Shown: in pieces, positions 8,379-17,098 of the stretch
Layout of the letters: every line of letters begins with the position of its first letter
Numbering within the stretch: position 1 is the first letter of the stretch
Assembly: GCA_028683955.1 (NCBI GenBank)
Contig: JAQUGR010000001.1
Span: forward strand, 391,627 to 455,626
DNA length: 64,000 nt
Direction of reading: 5' to 3'
Source of the DNA: Bacillota bacterium
GTDB taxonomy: Bacteria > Bacillota > TC1
Translations under genes and position numbers: made by a program
Notes under the pieces: model-generated
What the model saw: the letters and a program-made list of their open reading frames with translations, nothing else
What the model was told of the DNA's origin: nothing
Database searches by the model: none

Positions 8379-8401
8379 GCAATCCAGGAAGGAGAGCCTA
8401 T

Positions 8402-9337
8402 ATGGTAACAGCTTACAAGACTTTAGAAAACAAGTTAAACATAGTTGATAATAAAGATAGTCATAATTGGATTAATATTATAAATCCAAGTAAGGAAGAA
8501 CTGGTAAAAATAAGCGAAGATACTGGTGCATTACTTGAATTTTTAGAAGCGCCATTAGACTCTGAAGAAAGACCTAGAATTGATGTCGAAGATAATCAAG
8601 TGTTACTAATTATTAATATTCCTATAGAAGAAGAAGAAGGGGAAACCGGAATAATTTATAATACTATACCTTTAGGAATAATTATAGTTGGTGATCACTT
8701 TATTACAGTATGTTTAGAAGAAACAAATTGTTTACAAGACTTTATTATGAGAAGTGTTAAATCACTTTCAACATTAAAGAAAACTCGATTGGCTTTACAG
8801 ATATTTTATAGAACATCAATATATTATTTGAAATTCTTGAAATTTATAGACCGAAAAACAGGCGAATTAGAAAGAGCTCTTCATGGATCCATGCAAAACG
8901 AACAATTAATAAAATTATTAGGTTTGGAGAAGAGTTTAGTTTATTTTACAACTTCTTTAAAAGCAAATGAAATTGTGATGAAAAAGATTTTTAGGACAAA
9001 TGTTTTACCAATGTATGAAGAAGATGAAGATTTATTAGAAGATGTACTTACAGAAACAAGACAGGCTATTGAAATGTCAGAAATTAATAGTAACATTTTA
9101 ACTGGTCTTATGGATGCATTTGCCTCAATTATATCAAATAATTTGAATAATGTGATGAAAATATTGGCAGGAGTTACAATTATTCTTTCAATACCTACAA
9201 TGGTATTTTCATTTTTCGGGATGAATGTTCCTATTCCTTTTGAAACTCAACCAATTGTTACTGCAGTAATATTTATTGTCAGTATAATGATTTCAGCATC
9301 TGTTTGGTATTTGATGCGTAAGAAGAATATGTTATAG
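8402..9337 (+). CDS. corA: CorA-family divalent cation (Mg2+/Co2+) transporter
   Basis: Pentameric membrane channel for Mg2+ and related ions. The 311 aa protein has a large acidic cytoplasmic N-terminal domain (about 1-245). Two C-terminal transmembrane helices follow (about 251-272 and 281-303). The first ends in the GMN selectivity motif, FGMNVP, followed by the short periplasm-side loop. The C-terminus is basic (RKKN). The site GGAGAGCC lies just before the ATG. It lies downstream of recN with 116 bases between, including the possible leader peptide, and ends at a strong bidirectional terminator. CorA-like Zn2+ exporters of the ZntB type share this fold, so the ion is inferred. Confidence 0.9.
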   Translation: MVTAYKTLENKLNIVDNKDSHNWINIINPSKEELVKISEDTGALLEFLEAPLDSEERPRIDVEDNQVLLIINIPIEEEEGETGIIYNTIPLGIIIVGDHFITVCLEETNCLQDFIMRSVKSLSTLKKTRLALQIFYRTSIYYLKFLKFIDRKTGELERALHGSMQNEQLIKLLGLEKSLVYFTTSLKANEIVMKKIFRTNVLPMYEEDEDLLEDVLTETRQAIEMSEINSNILTGLMDAFASIISNNLNNVMKILAGVTIILSIPTMVFSFFGMNVPIPFETQPIVTAVIFIVSIMISASVWYLMRKKNML

Positions 9338-9360
9338 AAACAATTCAATTATTATAAAAA

Positions 9361-9395
9361 AAGAACTGGTTTATATAAACCAGTTCTTTTTTTAT
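9361..9395. terminator. Bidirectional terminator between corA and ferredoxin
   Basis: Thirteen-base perfect stem AAGAACTGGTTTA / TAAACCAGTTCTT with a 2-base centre, flanked by an A-run on the left and a T-run on the right. It ends corA on the plus strand and the ferredoxin gene on the minus strand. Confidence 0.95.
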
Positions 9396-9403
9396 AAAAT
9401 TTG

Positions 9404-9598
<195 letters not shown>

Positions 9599-9658
9599 CT
9601 ATTTGATAGTTTACCTTATTTTTAATCATTTGTTATTAAAGTTAATAAAATAAAACAA

Positions 9659-11584
9659 TTAAATTATATTTCTTTTATAAACATTATACAAATCTTTTAG
9701 TTTTTTGATCTTTGATTGTACTTCAATTTGCAGTGAAGCTGTTAAATCATAGTCGGCAACTTTGATAGCATTACGTAGTCTTGAAAACAATGATATTTTG
9801 CTATCAGTATCTTTTAAGAGATCAATTTTTAAATCCAAAATAATATTCCAACGTTCTTCATCAATAACATCAACTAAAATATTGCCAACATGTAAAGGTT
9901 GAAAGTTTTTTAATAATTTTGCAGTTTGTGGAATGATTCTGTTATTTATTTCAGTTGTCCATCTTTTTAAAACTGCAAGATAATATGATTTTATTATTTT
10001 ATCATTGAAAATATTCCCTTGATAAAGTGTATCGAGTTTATCAGGATATAAATCAAAAGATTTTAAATTATCCCATACAGTTGCTGGTGGGGTGCCGAAG
10101 TACTTTGATCTTTCTTCTTCTGAATATTCTTCAAAAACGTCTTCTTCACTATGATACATTCTATCTTTTTCTAGATATTCAGCATCTTCACCATAAGCTT
10201 TTTTAAATTCATTTTCTAAATCTTTGTTACCCTTACCTGAAGTAATAGCATATTTCATTCCATCAAGCATTACTTGATATAGAGTTGATATTACAAGGTA
10301 AGTATTACTATGAGGATTTGGTGACCTTACTTCAAATCTAGTTGCCATCGGATTATTTAAATCTCTAATTAGACCTAATAAAACTGTTCTATTTCTAGAA
10401 GGGCTCTCTAAGTTATTACCTATTGATGCTACAATAGAAACTGGAGCTTCAAAGCCTGGCTTTAATCTTTCTAAAGAATCGTTAGTAGCACTTAAAAATG
10501 GATTCAAAATTTCATAATTCTTGAGAATACCCATAAGCGCACCCCAACCAATTATTGATAAATAATTATCTTTAACATTTCCAGGTGTAAATAGATTTAA
10601 ATAACCACCTTTTTTAAGCTTTAGAGATATTCCTACGTGAGTATGTTCACCACTACCTGCAACACCTTCAATCGGTTTTGCTTTAAATGAAACATCTAGT
10701 CCATGATATTGGAAAATTTCTTTAATGTAAGTCCTTGCTAAGAGTTCATTGTCTGCTGCTTGTAGTGCATCTGCATATTTCCAGTCAATTTCTAATTGTT
10801 CCATAATATTGGTTGTATTGCCATCACTAGTTAACTTTGCTTTAACACCACCAACTTCTTTATGACCCATTTCAGCTTCTAATCCATAGAGATCTAATAT
10901 TGTTAAAGATCTTTCCAAAGCTGTTCTCACAGTTCCTTTAGTTCTTTTCCAATATTGTTCTTGCATTACTTGAGAGGTTGATAAGTCTTTAACTTTAACG
11001 TCGTTGTTTTCTGGCGTTCTAACCCAAAATTCTAATTCTGTAGCAGAAGTAAGAATAACGTCTTCAACATCACCTTTACTGATTTTTAAGTCACTAAGTA
11101 AATTATCATTTTCAAGTAAATTTAATACTTCTTCTTTTAAAAAGTTTGTAACTTGCTTCAAGATAGAACGTGAATCAATAAATTGACCATTATGTTTTAA
11201 AAAGCAAGGAATTCTTAAAGTGCCAACAGGTTTATCTGTTTTATAATCTATATTGTCATAATTATAATCAACAAACCATTTAACATCTCCATCAGGTATT
11301 ATATCTACCTTTCCATCATTCAAGGAAGCTATTCCAGGTAAAACTACACTAGAACCATCAGTTTGGATACCTTCTTTGATAAAGACATCAATATCATCTA
11401 AAAAGAGTGAGATAGGAATTTTCTCGTCAGTATCATTACCACCTAAATCTACCCCTACTAGAGATACGAATTGTATTTCTGGATGACCGATTAATAACTG
11501 TTTTAATGATTGAACATCATAATCCTTTTTGTAAAAATAATATAGTAAGTCAGTGCCTAAGCTTTTAACAAGATTTTCTATCAT
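9659..11584 (-). CDS. glnA: Glutamine synthetase, long form
   Basis: Makes glutamine from glutamate, ammonia and ATP. The beta-grasp N-terminus shows FVSLVGVDLGG and DGSSVVLPGIA. The catalytic part shows TELEFWVRTPE, a metal-binding HKEVGG, GSGEHTHVGISL, ATNDSLERLKPGFEAP and TRFEVRSPNPHSN. At 641 aa it is much longer than type I enzymes (about 440-470 aa), with about 150 extra C-terminal residues, and shorter than typical type III GlnN. Long clostridial forms of this kind exist. The start is the ATG with GGAGGG 5-6 bases upstream; an earlier in-frame ATG would add 14 residues and lacks a ribosome site. No nitrogen regulator is adjacent. Confidence 0.88.
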   Translation of the reverse strand: MIENLVKSLGTDLLYYFYKKDYDVQSLKQLLIGHPEIQFVSLVGVDLGGNDTDEKIPISLFLDDIDVFIKEGIQTDGSSVVLPGIASLNDGKVDIIPDGDVKWFVDYNYDNIDYKTDKPVGTLRIPCFLKHNGQFIDSRSILKQVTNFLKEEVLNLLENDNLLSDLKISKGDVEDVILTSATELEFWVRTPENNDVKVKDLSTSQVMQEQYWKRTKGTVRTALERSLTILDLYGLEAEMGHKEVGGVKAKLTSDGNTTNIMEQLEIDWKYADALQAADNELLARTYIKEIFQYHGLDVSFKAKPIEGVAGSGEHTHVGISLKLKKGGYLNLFTPGNVKDNYLSIIGWGALMGILKNYEILNPFLSATNDSLERLKPGFEAPVSIVASIGNNLESPSRNRTVLLGLIRDLNNPMATRFEVRSPNPHSNTYLVISTLYQVMLDGMKYAITSGKGNKDLENEFKKAYGEDAEYLEKDRMYHSEEDVFEEYSEEERSKYFGTPPATVWDNLKSFDLYPDKLDTLYQGNIFNDKIIKSYYLAVLKRWTTEINNRIIPQTAKLLKNFQPLHVGNILVDVIDEERWNIILDLKIDLLKDTDSKISLFSRLRNAIKVADYDLTASLQIEVQSKIKKLKDLYNVYKRNII

Positions 11585-11603
11585 TATATCCCTCCATAAT
11601 TTA

Positions 11604-11612
11604 TTTATACCA
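11604..11612 (-). promoter_or_regulatory. Possible extended -10 promoter of glnA
   Basis: On the minus strand TGG-TATAAA lies about 20 bases before the glnA start, with no convincing -35 box. The leader would be very short. Low certainty. Confidence 0.35.
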
Positions 11613-11695
11613 TTAAATAATAACATAAAATCTCAATATAATTAAGACCAAAATACAATTAAAATACTATAAATATAGATGATTATCCAAAAATT

Positions 11696-11704
11696 TGGTA
11701 TAAT
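11696..11704 (+). promoter_or_regulatory. Extended -10 promoter of ftsK
   Basis: TGG-TATAAT, a perfect extended -10, lies 27 bases before the ftsK ATG. No good -35 is seen. The predicted start near 11711 leaves room for the ribosome site GATGGGAG. Confidence 0.5.
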
Positions 11705-11731
11705 TATAAAAGTTGAGATGGGAGTATTAAG

Positions 11732-14038
11732 ATGGCAGTTAAAAGAAAGAACAGTAAAACAAGAAAAAACAAGAATGAAAAAGTAGAAAATATAAATAAT
11801 TTTGCCTATTTTTTTATAGGAGTATTTTTTCTTTCTACATATTTCACTTCGAATTATGATAATAATATTGGGATGATTGGAAGTTGGCTATTCGATATAT
11901 TTAAAGGTTTATTTGGTGATGTATTGCTATTTGTAGCTATATTTTTGATATTTATCGGTATATACGGATTCATTAGTAAAAACAAACCTAAGAAGTCATT
12001 AATATTAGGAGTTATTTTGTTTTTATGTGGGTTATTTATTTCATATCACATAATGCTTATTTCTAGTTTAACATTAGAAAATTTTATTAATGCATTTGAA
12101 CAAAAAACTGGTGGCGGATTAACAGGAGCTTTGATTACTAATTCAATCTATTATACTTTTGGTCATGTTGGTATATGGATAGTTATGATTTGTTTTTATT
12201 TAGTTGGAAGTGGTTTGATAATCAATAATGTTGCAATGCTTCGAAAATTAAGAGAAGTATCAGCTCAAAAGATTAATGACATACAAGAAGACTTGATTTT
12301 AAAAAAAGATCTTGCTCAAAAAAAGAGAATTAAGGATAAAATTGAGAGAAAAATTGAAAAAAGGAAAAATTATGAAAATCAAATTTTAGCAAATACAAAT
12401 TTAGATAAAGAATCATTTAAGGAAAATGAAGAAATAGATGATTTAGAACAAAATAGAAGATCATATAATATAAAAGATCATGGACTTCCAGTATTTAATT
12501 CTGAAATTGATAATAATAATAAAAATAAAAACATAAATAAAAAAACTAACAATGATGATGAAAATGATGATATTAACAAAAGAATTAGAAATTCAGGTAA
12601 TTTACAAGGTAAATGGGAACTACCTCCAACAAGTTTATTGAAATCAATGAAAAAAGATAAAGATTATAGCAAAAAATTAGAATTAGAAAATACAGCAAAA
12701 GTATTAGAAAGTACTTTAGGTAGCTTTGGCATAAAAATACAAGTTAAAGATATTAATTGCGGGCCGTCAATAACAAGATATGAAGCTGTATTAGAGCCAG
12801 GTACAAAAGTAAGTAAAATTCAAGGTTTATCTGAAGATATTGCATTGGCCTTAGCCGCTACAAGTGTTCGTATAGAAGCACCAATACCTGGAAAATCAGC
12901 CGTTGGTTTTGAAATTCCTAATAAAAAAGTAATACCTGTCTCTTTTAAGGAAGTTATTTTAAGCAGTACCTTTAAGGATGATCATTCGCCTTTAATAATG
13001 GGTATAGGTAAAGATATAACAGGCAAAACAGTTGCTACTAGTCTAGTTGACATGCCACATTTATTGATAGCAGGCTCAACAGGATCGGGTAAAAGTGTAT
13101 GTTTAAATACAATAATATGTAGTTTGCTATATAAATATACACCTGATGAATTAAAATTTTTGCTTATTGATCCAAAAAAAGTTGAACTGAACTTATATAA
13201 TGATATCCCACATCTCGTTGCTCCAGTTGTTACAGAACCAAAAAAATCAGCTGTTGCCTTAAAATGGATGGTAAACGAAATGGAAAACAGATATCAGCTA
13301 TTATCAGATCTTGGTGTTAAAGATATTAAATCATATAATAATTCAGTGAAATTACAAGATAAAATACCTTATGTTGTAATTATTATTGACGAATTAGCAG
13401 ATTTAATGATGGCTGCACCAGTTGAAGTAGAAACATATATATGCAGGATAGCTCAAAAAGCGAGAGCAGCAGGAATACACTTAATTGTTGCTACTCAACG
13501 TCCTTCCGTACAAGTAATTACTGGAGATATTAAATCTAATATTCCAACTCGTATTGCATTTGCAGTATTTTCACAAATTGATGCTAGAACAATACTTGAT
13601 TCTGTAGGGGCAGAAAAACTACTAGGTAAAGGAGATATGTTATTTACAGAAAAAGGTGGTAAGTTGAAGAGAATCCAAGGCGCTTATATTTCTGAAGATG
13701 AAATAACTGAAATAACAAAATTCTTGAAATCACAAGGCCAGCCTGAATATTTACAAGGTGTTGAAATATTAGAAAAAGATGAATTTTCACCTGATATTGA
13801 CAATAAAAAAAATAATAATGATGATGATGAGTTACTTGCAGAAGCAGCTAAATTAATACTAGAATCAGGTCAAGCTTCAATATCGATGTTGCAAAGAAAA
13901 TTAAGAATAGGTTATAGTAGAGCTGCTAGGATTATTGATGTGTTAGAAGAAAAAGGATTAGTAGGCCCGTTTGAGGGTACAAAAAGTAGAGAAGTAGTTG
14001 GAAATTGGGAAGATTTTGGAAGACTATTTGGGGAGTAA
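11732..14038 (+). CDS. ftsK: DNA translocase FtsK/SpoIIIE
   Basis: Membrane-anchored ATP-driven DNA pump for chromosome segregation at the division septum. The 768 aa protein has about four N-terminal transmembrane helices (residues 20-170), a charged low-complexity linker (about 180-300, rich in K, E, N, D) and the motor. The motor shows Walker A GSTGSGKSV, LLIDPKKVELNLY, Walker B YVVIIIDELADLMM and VATQRPSVQVITG. A C-terminal winged-helix gamma domain (GYSRAARIIDVLEEKGLVG) recognises oriented DNA. The size suits SpoIIIE of clostridia. It has its own promoter and is 6 bases from mnmH. Confidence 0.94.
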   Translation: MAVKRKNSKTRKNKNEKVENINNFAYFFIGVFFLSTYFTSNYDNNIGMIGSWLFDIFKGLFGDVLLFVAIFLIFIGIYGFISKNKPKKSLILGVILFLCGLFISYHIMLISSLTLENFINAFEQKTGGGLTGALITNSIYYTFGHVGIWIVMICFYLVGSGLIINNVAMLRKLREVSAQKINDIQEDLILKKDLAQKKRIKDKIERKIEKRKNYENQILANTNLDKESFKENEEIDDLEQNRRSYNIKDHGLPVFNSEIDNNNKNKNINKKTNNDDENDDINKRIRNSGNLQGKWELPPTSLLKSMKKDKDYSKKLELENTAKVLESTLGSFGIKIQVKDINCGPSITRYEAVLEPGTKVSKIQGLSEDIALALAATSVRIEAPIPGKSAVGFEIPNKKVIPVSFKEVILSSTFKDDHSPLIMGIGKDITGKTVATSLVDMPHLLIAGSTGSGKSVCLNTIICSLLYKYTPDELKFLLIDPKKVELNLYNDIPHLVAPVVTEPKKSAVALKWMVNEMENRYQLLSDLGVKDIKSYNNSVKLQDKIPYVVIIIDELADLMMAAPVEVETYICRIAQKARAAGIHLIVATQRPSVQVITGDIKSNIPTRIAFAVFSQIDARTILDSVGAEKLLGKGDMLFTEKGGKLKRIQGAYISEDEITEITKFLKSQGQPEYLQGVEILEKDEFSPDIDNKKNNNDDDELLAEAAKLILESGQASISMLQRKLRIGYSRAARIIDVLEEKGLVGPFEGTKSREVVGNWEDFGRLFGE

Positions 14039-14044
14039 TATAAT

Positions 14045-15082
14045 TTGTATGTATATAAGGAAATCAGTATAGATGAATACTTTGTTAAAAAAAATAATTA
14101 TTGTTTAATAGATGTTAGAAGTGAGTCAGAATATGCAGAAGATCATATTTATGGCGCTATAAACATACCCTTATTAAATGATGAAGAACGAATTTTAGTA
14201 GGAACCTTATATAAAGAAAAAGGTGTTAAATCTGCTAAACAAACTGCTCGTCAAGTAACTTTGCCTAAGATGCTAGATAAACTGAATATGATATATTCAG
14301 TTATAGAGAATACAAAAAAAATTCCAATAATATATTGTGCTAGAGGTGGAGATAGAAGTAGTGTTATTGCTACGCTTTTAGCTATGGAAAATACTTATGT
14401 TTTCCGTTTGATTGGTGGTTATAAAGCATATAGAGGTTATGTTATAAATTATTTTACAAATAATTTAGATAAAAAGATTAAAGTCTTTTATGGTATGACT
14501 GGATCTGGGAAGACTGAAGTGTTAATGGAATTAAAGAAAAAAGGAATGCCAATTATCGATTTAGAAGGACTGGCTAATAACAGAGGATCTGTTTTTGGTC
14601 ATATTGGACTAGGAAAACAACCGAGTCAAAAAAAGTTTGACAGCGACTTATTTAATGCAATTAATATAATAAATGATGATTTTATAATAGTAGAAGGTGA
14701 GAGCAAAAAAATAGGCAGGTTATATATTCCTGAACAATTTTATGATAAAATGATTTCCGGGGACTCTTATCTAATAGAGTGTGACCTTAAATACAGGATT
14801 GATAGAATAATTCGCGAATACGGCGGTTATTTAAGAGAAAATAATGAGGAAATCATTAGAAGTATCGGTATTTTAAAGACCCATATAGGAAATGTAAAGA
14901 CTGCTGAATTAATTGAACAATTTAAATTAGGGTTATTAGATAAAGTAGTTGAATTTTTATTAGTATATTATTATGATGTCTTATATGAAAAAAATAGAAA
15001 ATCAAAGACTGGTTATATAGATGTTTATTCATCTAATAATGTTTTTGAATGTACGGAAAATATATCATTAAACATAAAATAG
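14045..15082 (+). CDS. mnmH: tRNA 2-selenouridine synthase MnmH (SelU/YbbB)
   Basis: Converts the 2-thiouridine at tRNA wobble position 34 to 2-selenouridine via a geranylated intermediate, with selenophosphate as donor. The 345 aa protein has an N-terminal rhodanese domain (about 1-135) with catalytic Cys98 in IIYCARGGDRSS, then a P-loop domain with GMTGSGKT at 150-157 and GLANNRGSVFGHIGLG. It starts at TTG, 9 bases after GGGGAG. It lies between ftsK and the rodZ-like gene, 3-12 bases from the latter. The gene predicts selD elsewhere in the genome; no other selenium gene is in this window. Confidence 0.92.
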   Translation: MYVYKEISIDEYFVKKNNYCLIDVRSESEYAEDHIYGAINIPLLNDEERILVGTLYKEKGVKSAKQTARQVTLPKMLDKLNMIYSVIENTKKIPIIYCARGGDRSSVIATLLAMENTYVFRLIGGYKAYRGYVINYFTNNLDKKIKVFYGMTGSGKTEVLMELKKKGMPIIDLEGLANNRGSVFGHIGLGKQPSQKKFDSDLFNAINIINDDFIIVEGESKKIGRLYIPEQFYDKMISGDSYLIECDLKYRIDRIIREYGGYLRENNEEIIRSIGILKTHIGNVKTAELIEQFKLGLLDKVVEFLLVYYYDVLYEKNRKSKTGYIDVYSSNNVFECTENISLNIK

Positions 15083-15094
15083 GAGGTGAAATCT

Positions 15095-15895
15095 TTGTAT
15101 GATTTAGGTAAAACATTGAAATCTTCTAGAAATAGAAAATTTTTAACAATTGAAGAAGTTTCAAGTATAACAAAAATCAAGGAACATTATTTAGCTGCAT
15201 TAGAAGAAGAAGATTTTGAACAATTGCCAGCAAGGGTTTATTCTGTAGGATTTATAAATAATTTGGCAAATCTATATGAATTACCAGCAACTGAATTAAT
15301 TTTAGCTTATGATAGACTTAAGGACAAAAATGATAATATTAAAGTGAAGAAAGATTTCACAAGTTTTAATAAGTCTGTTTATGAAAAAAGTGAAAATAGA
15401 AAATTTGATAATTTAACCCAAAAAACTGATAAATATGATGATCAAGAAATCTTCGAAGAAACTTTTTCTAAAATTAAAGAATTATCACTTGATGAAAATG
15501 AAACAAGTGATGTTTCAATTTCAGAAATAGATGATTTGATTGAATCAAATAAAGATGAAATAAAAGCAATATCATTAATAAAAGATATTGAGAGAGATAA
15601 TCCTGAATCATTTAATGAAAATAATATTAATTCTGATAATACATTTCCAACATCAAAAGTTATGCTTGAATTTGAAGAACTAATAAGAGAAGAAGAACGG
15701 TTCAATACACAAAAGTTAAGAAAACTTGAAGCAGATAGAAATATTAACAAAACAAAAAACCGTGTTGCGCAAAACAAAGGTTTTGGACTAAAATATGAAT
15801 CTAAAAGTGGTGCAAGTATGATGATTCTCATTTTATTGAGTGTAGCAATTCTTGTCCTTTTATATATTATAATTAAAGCATTAATAACAAAATAA
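15095..15895 (+). CDS. RodZ-like helix-turn-helix membrane protein
   Basis: About 266 aa protein with an N-terminal Xre-type helix-turn-helix (residues about 5-65: TIEEVSSITKIKEHYLAALE, then LPARVYSVGFINNLANLY). A long acidic, low-complexity middle and one C-terminal transmembrane helix (about 240-262) follow. This is the RodZ/YmfM layout, a cell-shape factor that bridges MreB to the membrane, but the usual C-terminal extracellular domain is absent because only a few residues follow the helix. The start is TTG at 15095, 8 bases from AGGAGG. The GTG at 15086 overlaps that site and is not credible. It precedes pgsA, as in Bacillus (ymfM-pgsA), which supports the call. Confidence 0.8.
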   Translation: MYDLGKTLKSSRNRKFLTIEEVSSITKIKEHYLAALEEEDFEQLPARVYSVGFINNLANLYELPATELILAYDRLKDKNDNIKVKKDFTSFNKSVYEKSENRKFDNLTQKTDKYDDQEIFEETFSKIKELSLDENETSDVSISEIDDLIESNKDEIKAISLIKDIERDNPESFNENNINSDNTFPTSKVMLEFEELIREEERFNTQKLRKLEADRNINKTKNRVAQNKGFGLKYESKSGASMMILILLSVAILVLLYIIIKALITK

Positions 15896-15898
15896 ATT

Positions 15899-15925
15899 AA
15901 GGTAATTAATAATTACCTTTTTTAT
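15899..15925 (+). terminator. Terminator after rodZ-like gene
   Basis: Nine-base stem AAGGTAATT / AATTACCTT with loop AAT, followed by TTTTTT. It is AT-rich, so it may be leaky into pgsA 20 bases on. Confidence 0.65.
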
Positions 15926-15944
15926 TAGAAACAGGGAGGATAAA

Positions 15945-16478
15945 ATGAACTTACCTAATAAAATAACTACTTTCAGATTATTTTTAATACCAATCTTTGT
16001 TATTTTTTTCTTTGTAGGAGACTATGGCTATATAATTAGTGGACTAATATTTATTCTAGCTTCTTTTACAGATTTTCTTGATGGTTATTTAGCAAGGAAA
16101 TATAATGAAACAACTAATTTTGGTGCTTTTCTTGATCCGATAGCCGATAAAGTTTTAGTATTTTCTGCACTTATATTATTAGCTGAATCAGGTATAATAC
16201 CTAGCTGGTCAGTAATTCTTATTATAGGAAGAGAAACATTAATTAATGGGTTCAGATTAATTGCCATTGAAAAAGGTGTTGTGATATCTGCTAGTTATCT
16301 TGGTAAATTAAAAACAGTTACACAAATGATTAGCTTAGTTTTATTATTGTTTTCACCAGCATTATTTGTATTTAATATTTTAGGATTGGTAATATATTGG
16401 ATTGCTGTTATTGCTACTTTGATTTCTGGCATAGAATATATATATCAAGGTAGGGATTTGTTAAGTGAAAAACCATAA
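15945..16478 (+). CDS. pgsA: CDP-diacylglycerol-glycerol-3-phosphate 3-phosphatidyltransferase
   Basis: Integral membrane enzyme that makes phosphatidylglycerol phosphate. The 177 aa protein has the CDP-alcohol phosphotransferase signature, DFLDGYLARKYN followed by FGAFLDPIADK (D-x2-DG-x2-AR-x8-G-x3-D-x3-D). It has about four to five hydrophobic helices and starts LPNKITTFR, typical for PgsA. It follows AGGGAGG. The position after the rodZ-like gene is the standard Firmicute order. It overlaps the following O-methyltransferase by 14 bases. Confidence 0.93.
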   Translation: MNLPNKITTFRLFLIPIFVIFFFVGDYGYIISGLIFILASFTDFLDGYLARKYNETTNFGAFLDPIADKVLVFSALILLAESGIIPSWSVILIIGRETLINGFRLIAIEKGVVISASYLGKLKTVTQMISLVLLLFSPALFVFNILGLVIYWIAVIATLISGIEYIYQGRDLLSEKP

Positions 16479-17088
16479 AGCTAAAATAGATTATTTGAAT
16501 AATATTATTGATGAACCTTTGGATATTATGCGTTTTTTAAGAGAATCGGAAGACTTGAGAGATGATATTTGTCCATCAGTAGGTAAGGAAATTGGGAATT
16601 TTTTATATTTTATGGCTATTAATACAAATAGTAAAAGGATAGTAGAAGTTGGTACAAGCATTGGTTATTCAACATCTTGGCTAGGGTTAGCTGCTAAAAA
16701 AATTAATGGACATGTCACAACAATTGAAATTTCCGAAAGATTAATTAATGAGGCTAAATTTAATTTAAAGTTACTGGATTTAGATGATAACATAACTTTC
16801 ATTAAAGGCCGAGGAGAAAAAGTTATAAATGAATTGCCTGATGAAATTGACATGATTTTTATAGATGGAGCAACTAAAAGCTATTTGGAATTATATGAAA
16901 TTAGTTTGAGTAAATTAAAAAAAGGTGGTTTATTAATTTTCGAAGATATTTTGTTTTCCGTTTCAGGAAAAAGAGAAATTCAAAAAGAAATGATGAATGA
17001 TTTTAATATTAAAATAAAAAATGACAATCGAATAGAAAAAAGTTTTTTAAATATTGGTGATGGATTGTTATTATGTTTAAAGAGATGA
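16465..17088 (+). CDS. O-methyltransferase, class I SAM (YrrM-like)
   Basis: About 207 aa soluble methyltransferase of the Methyltransf_24/O-methyltransferase family, related to YrrM and catechol-type enzymes. Motifs are VEVGTSIGYSTSWLGLA (SAM loop), TTIEISERLINEAK, and IDMIFIDGATKSYLELYE. It starts at GTG inside pgsA behind AGGGA. YrrM-family proteins have been linked to tRNA 5-hydroxyuridine methylation (TrmR in Bacillus), which would be the leading hypothesis. The distance to lysA is 10 bases, so it is probably co-transcribed. Confidence 0.82.
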   Translation: MKNHKAKIDYLNNIIDEPLDIMRFLRESEDLRDDICPSVGKEIGNFLYFMAINTNSKRIVEVGTSIGYSTSWLGLAAKKINGHVTTIEISERLINEAKFNLKLLDLDDNITFIKGRGEKVINELPDEIDMIFIDGATKSYLELYEISLSKLKKGGLLIFEDILFSVSGKREIQKEMMNDFNIKIKNDNRIEKSFLNIGDGLLLCLKR

Positions 17089-17098
17089 GGAGATTTTT

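Noticed and set aside
8286-8401. M-box Mg2+ riboswitch upstream of corA
   Set aside because: Only 116 bases are available, and neither the M-box core nor a terminator is seen.
12480-12600. AAT/GAT-rich tract as a tandem repeat element
   Set aside because: It encodes the low-complexity N/K/D linker of FtsK and has no regular unit.
15442-15831. 129-codon minus-strand frame in the rodZ-like gene
   Set aside because: It mirrors the acidic low-complexity region of the real gene and gives an implausible serine/leucine-rich product.
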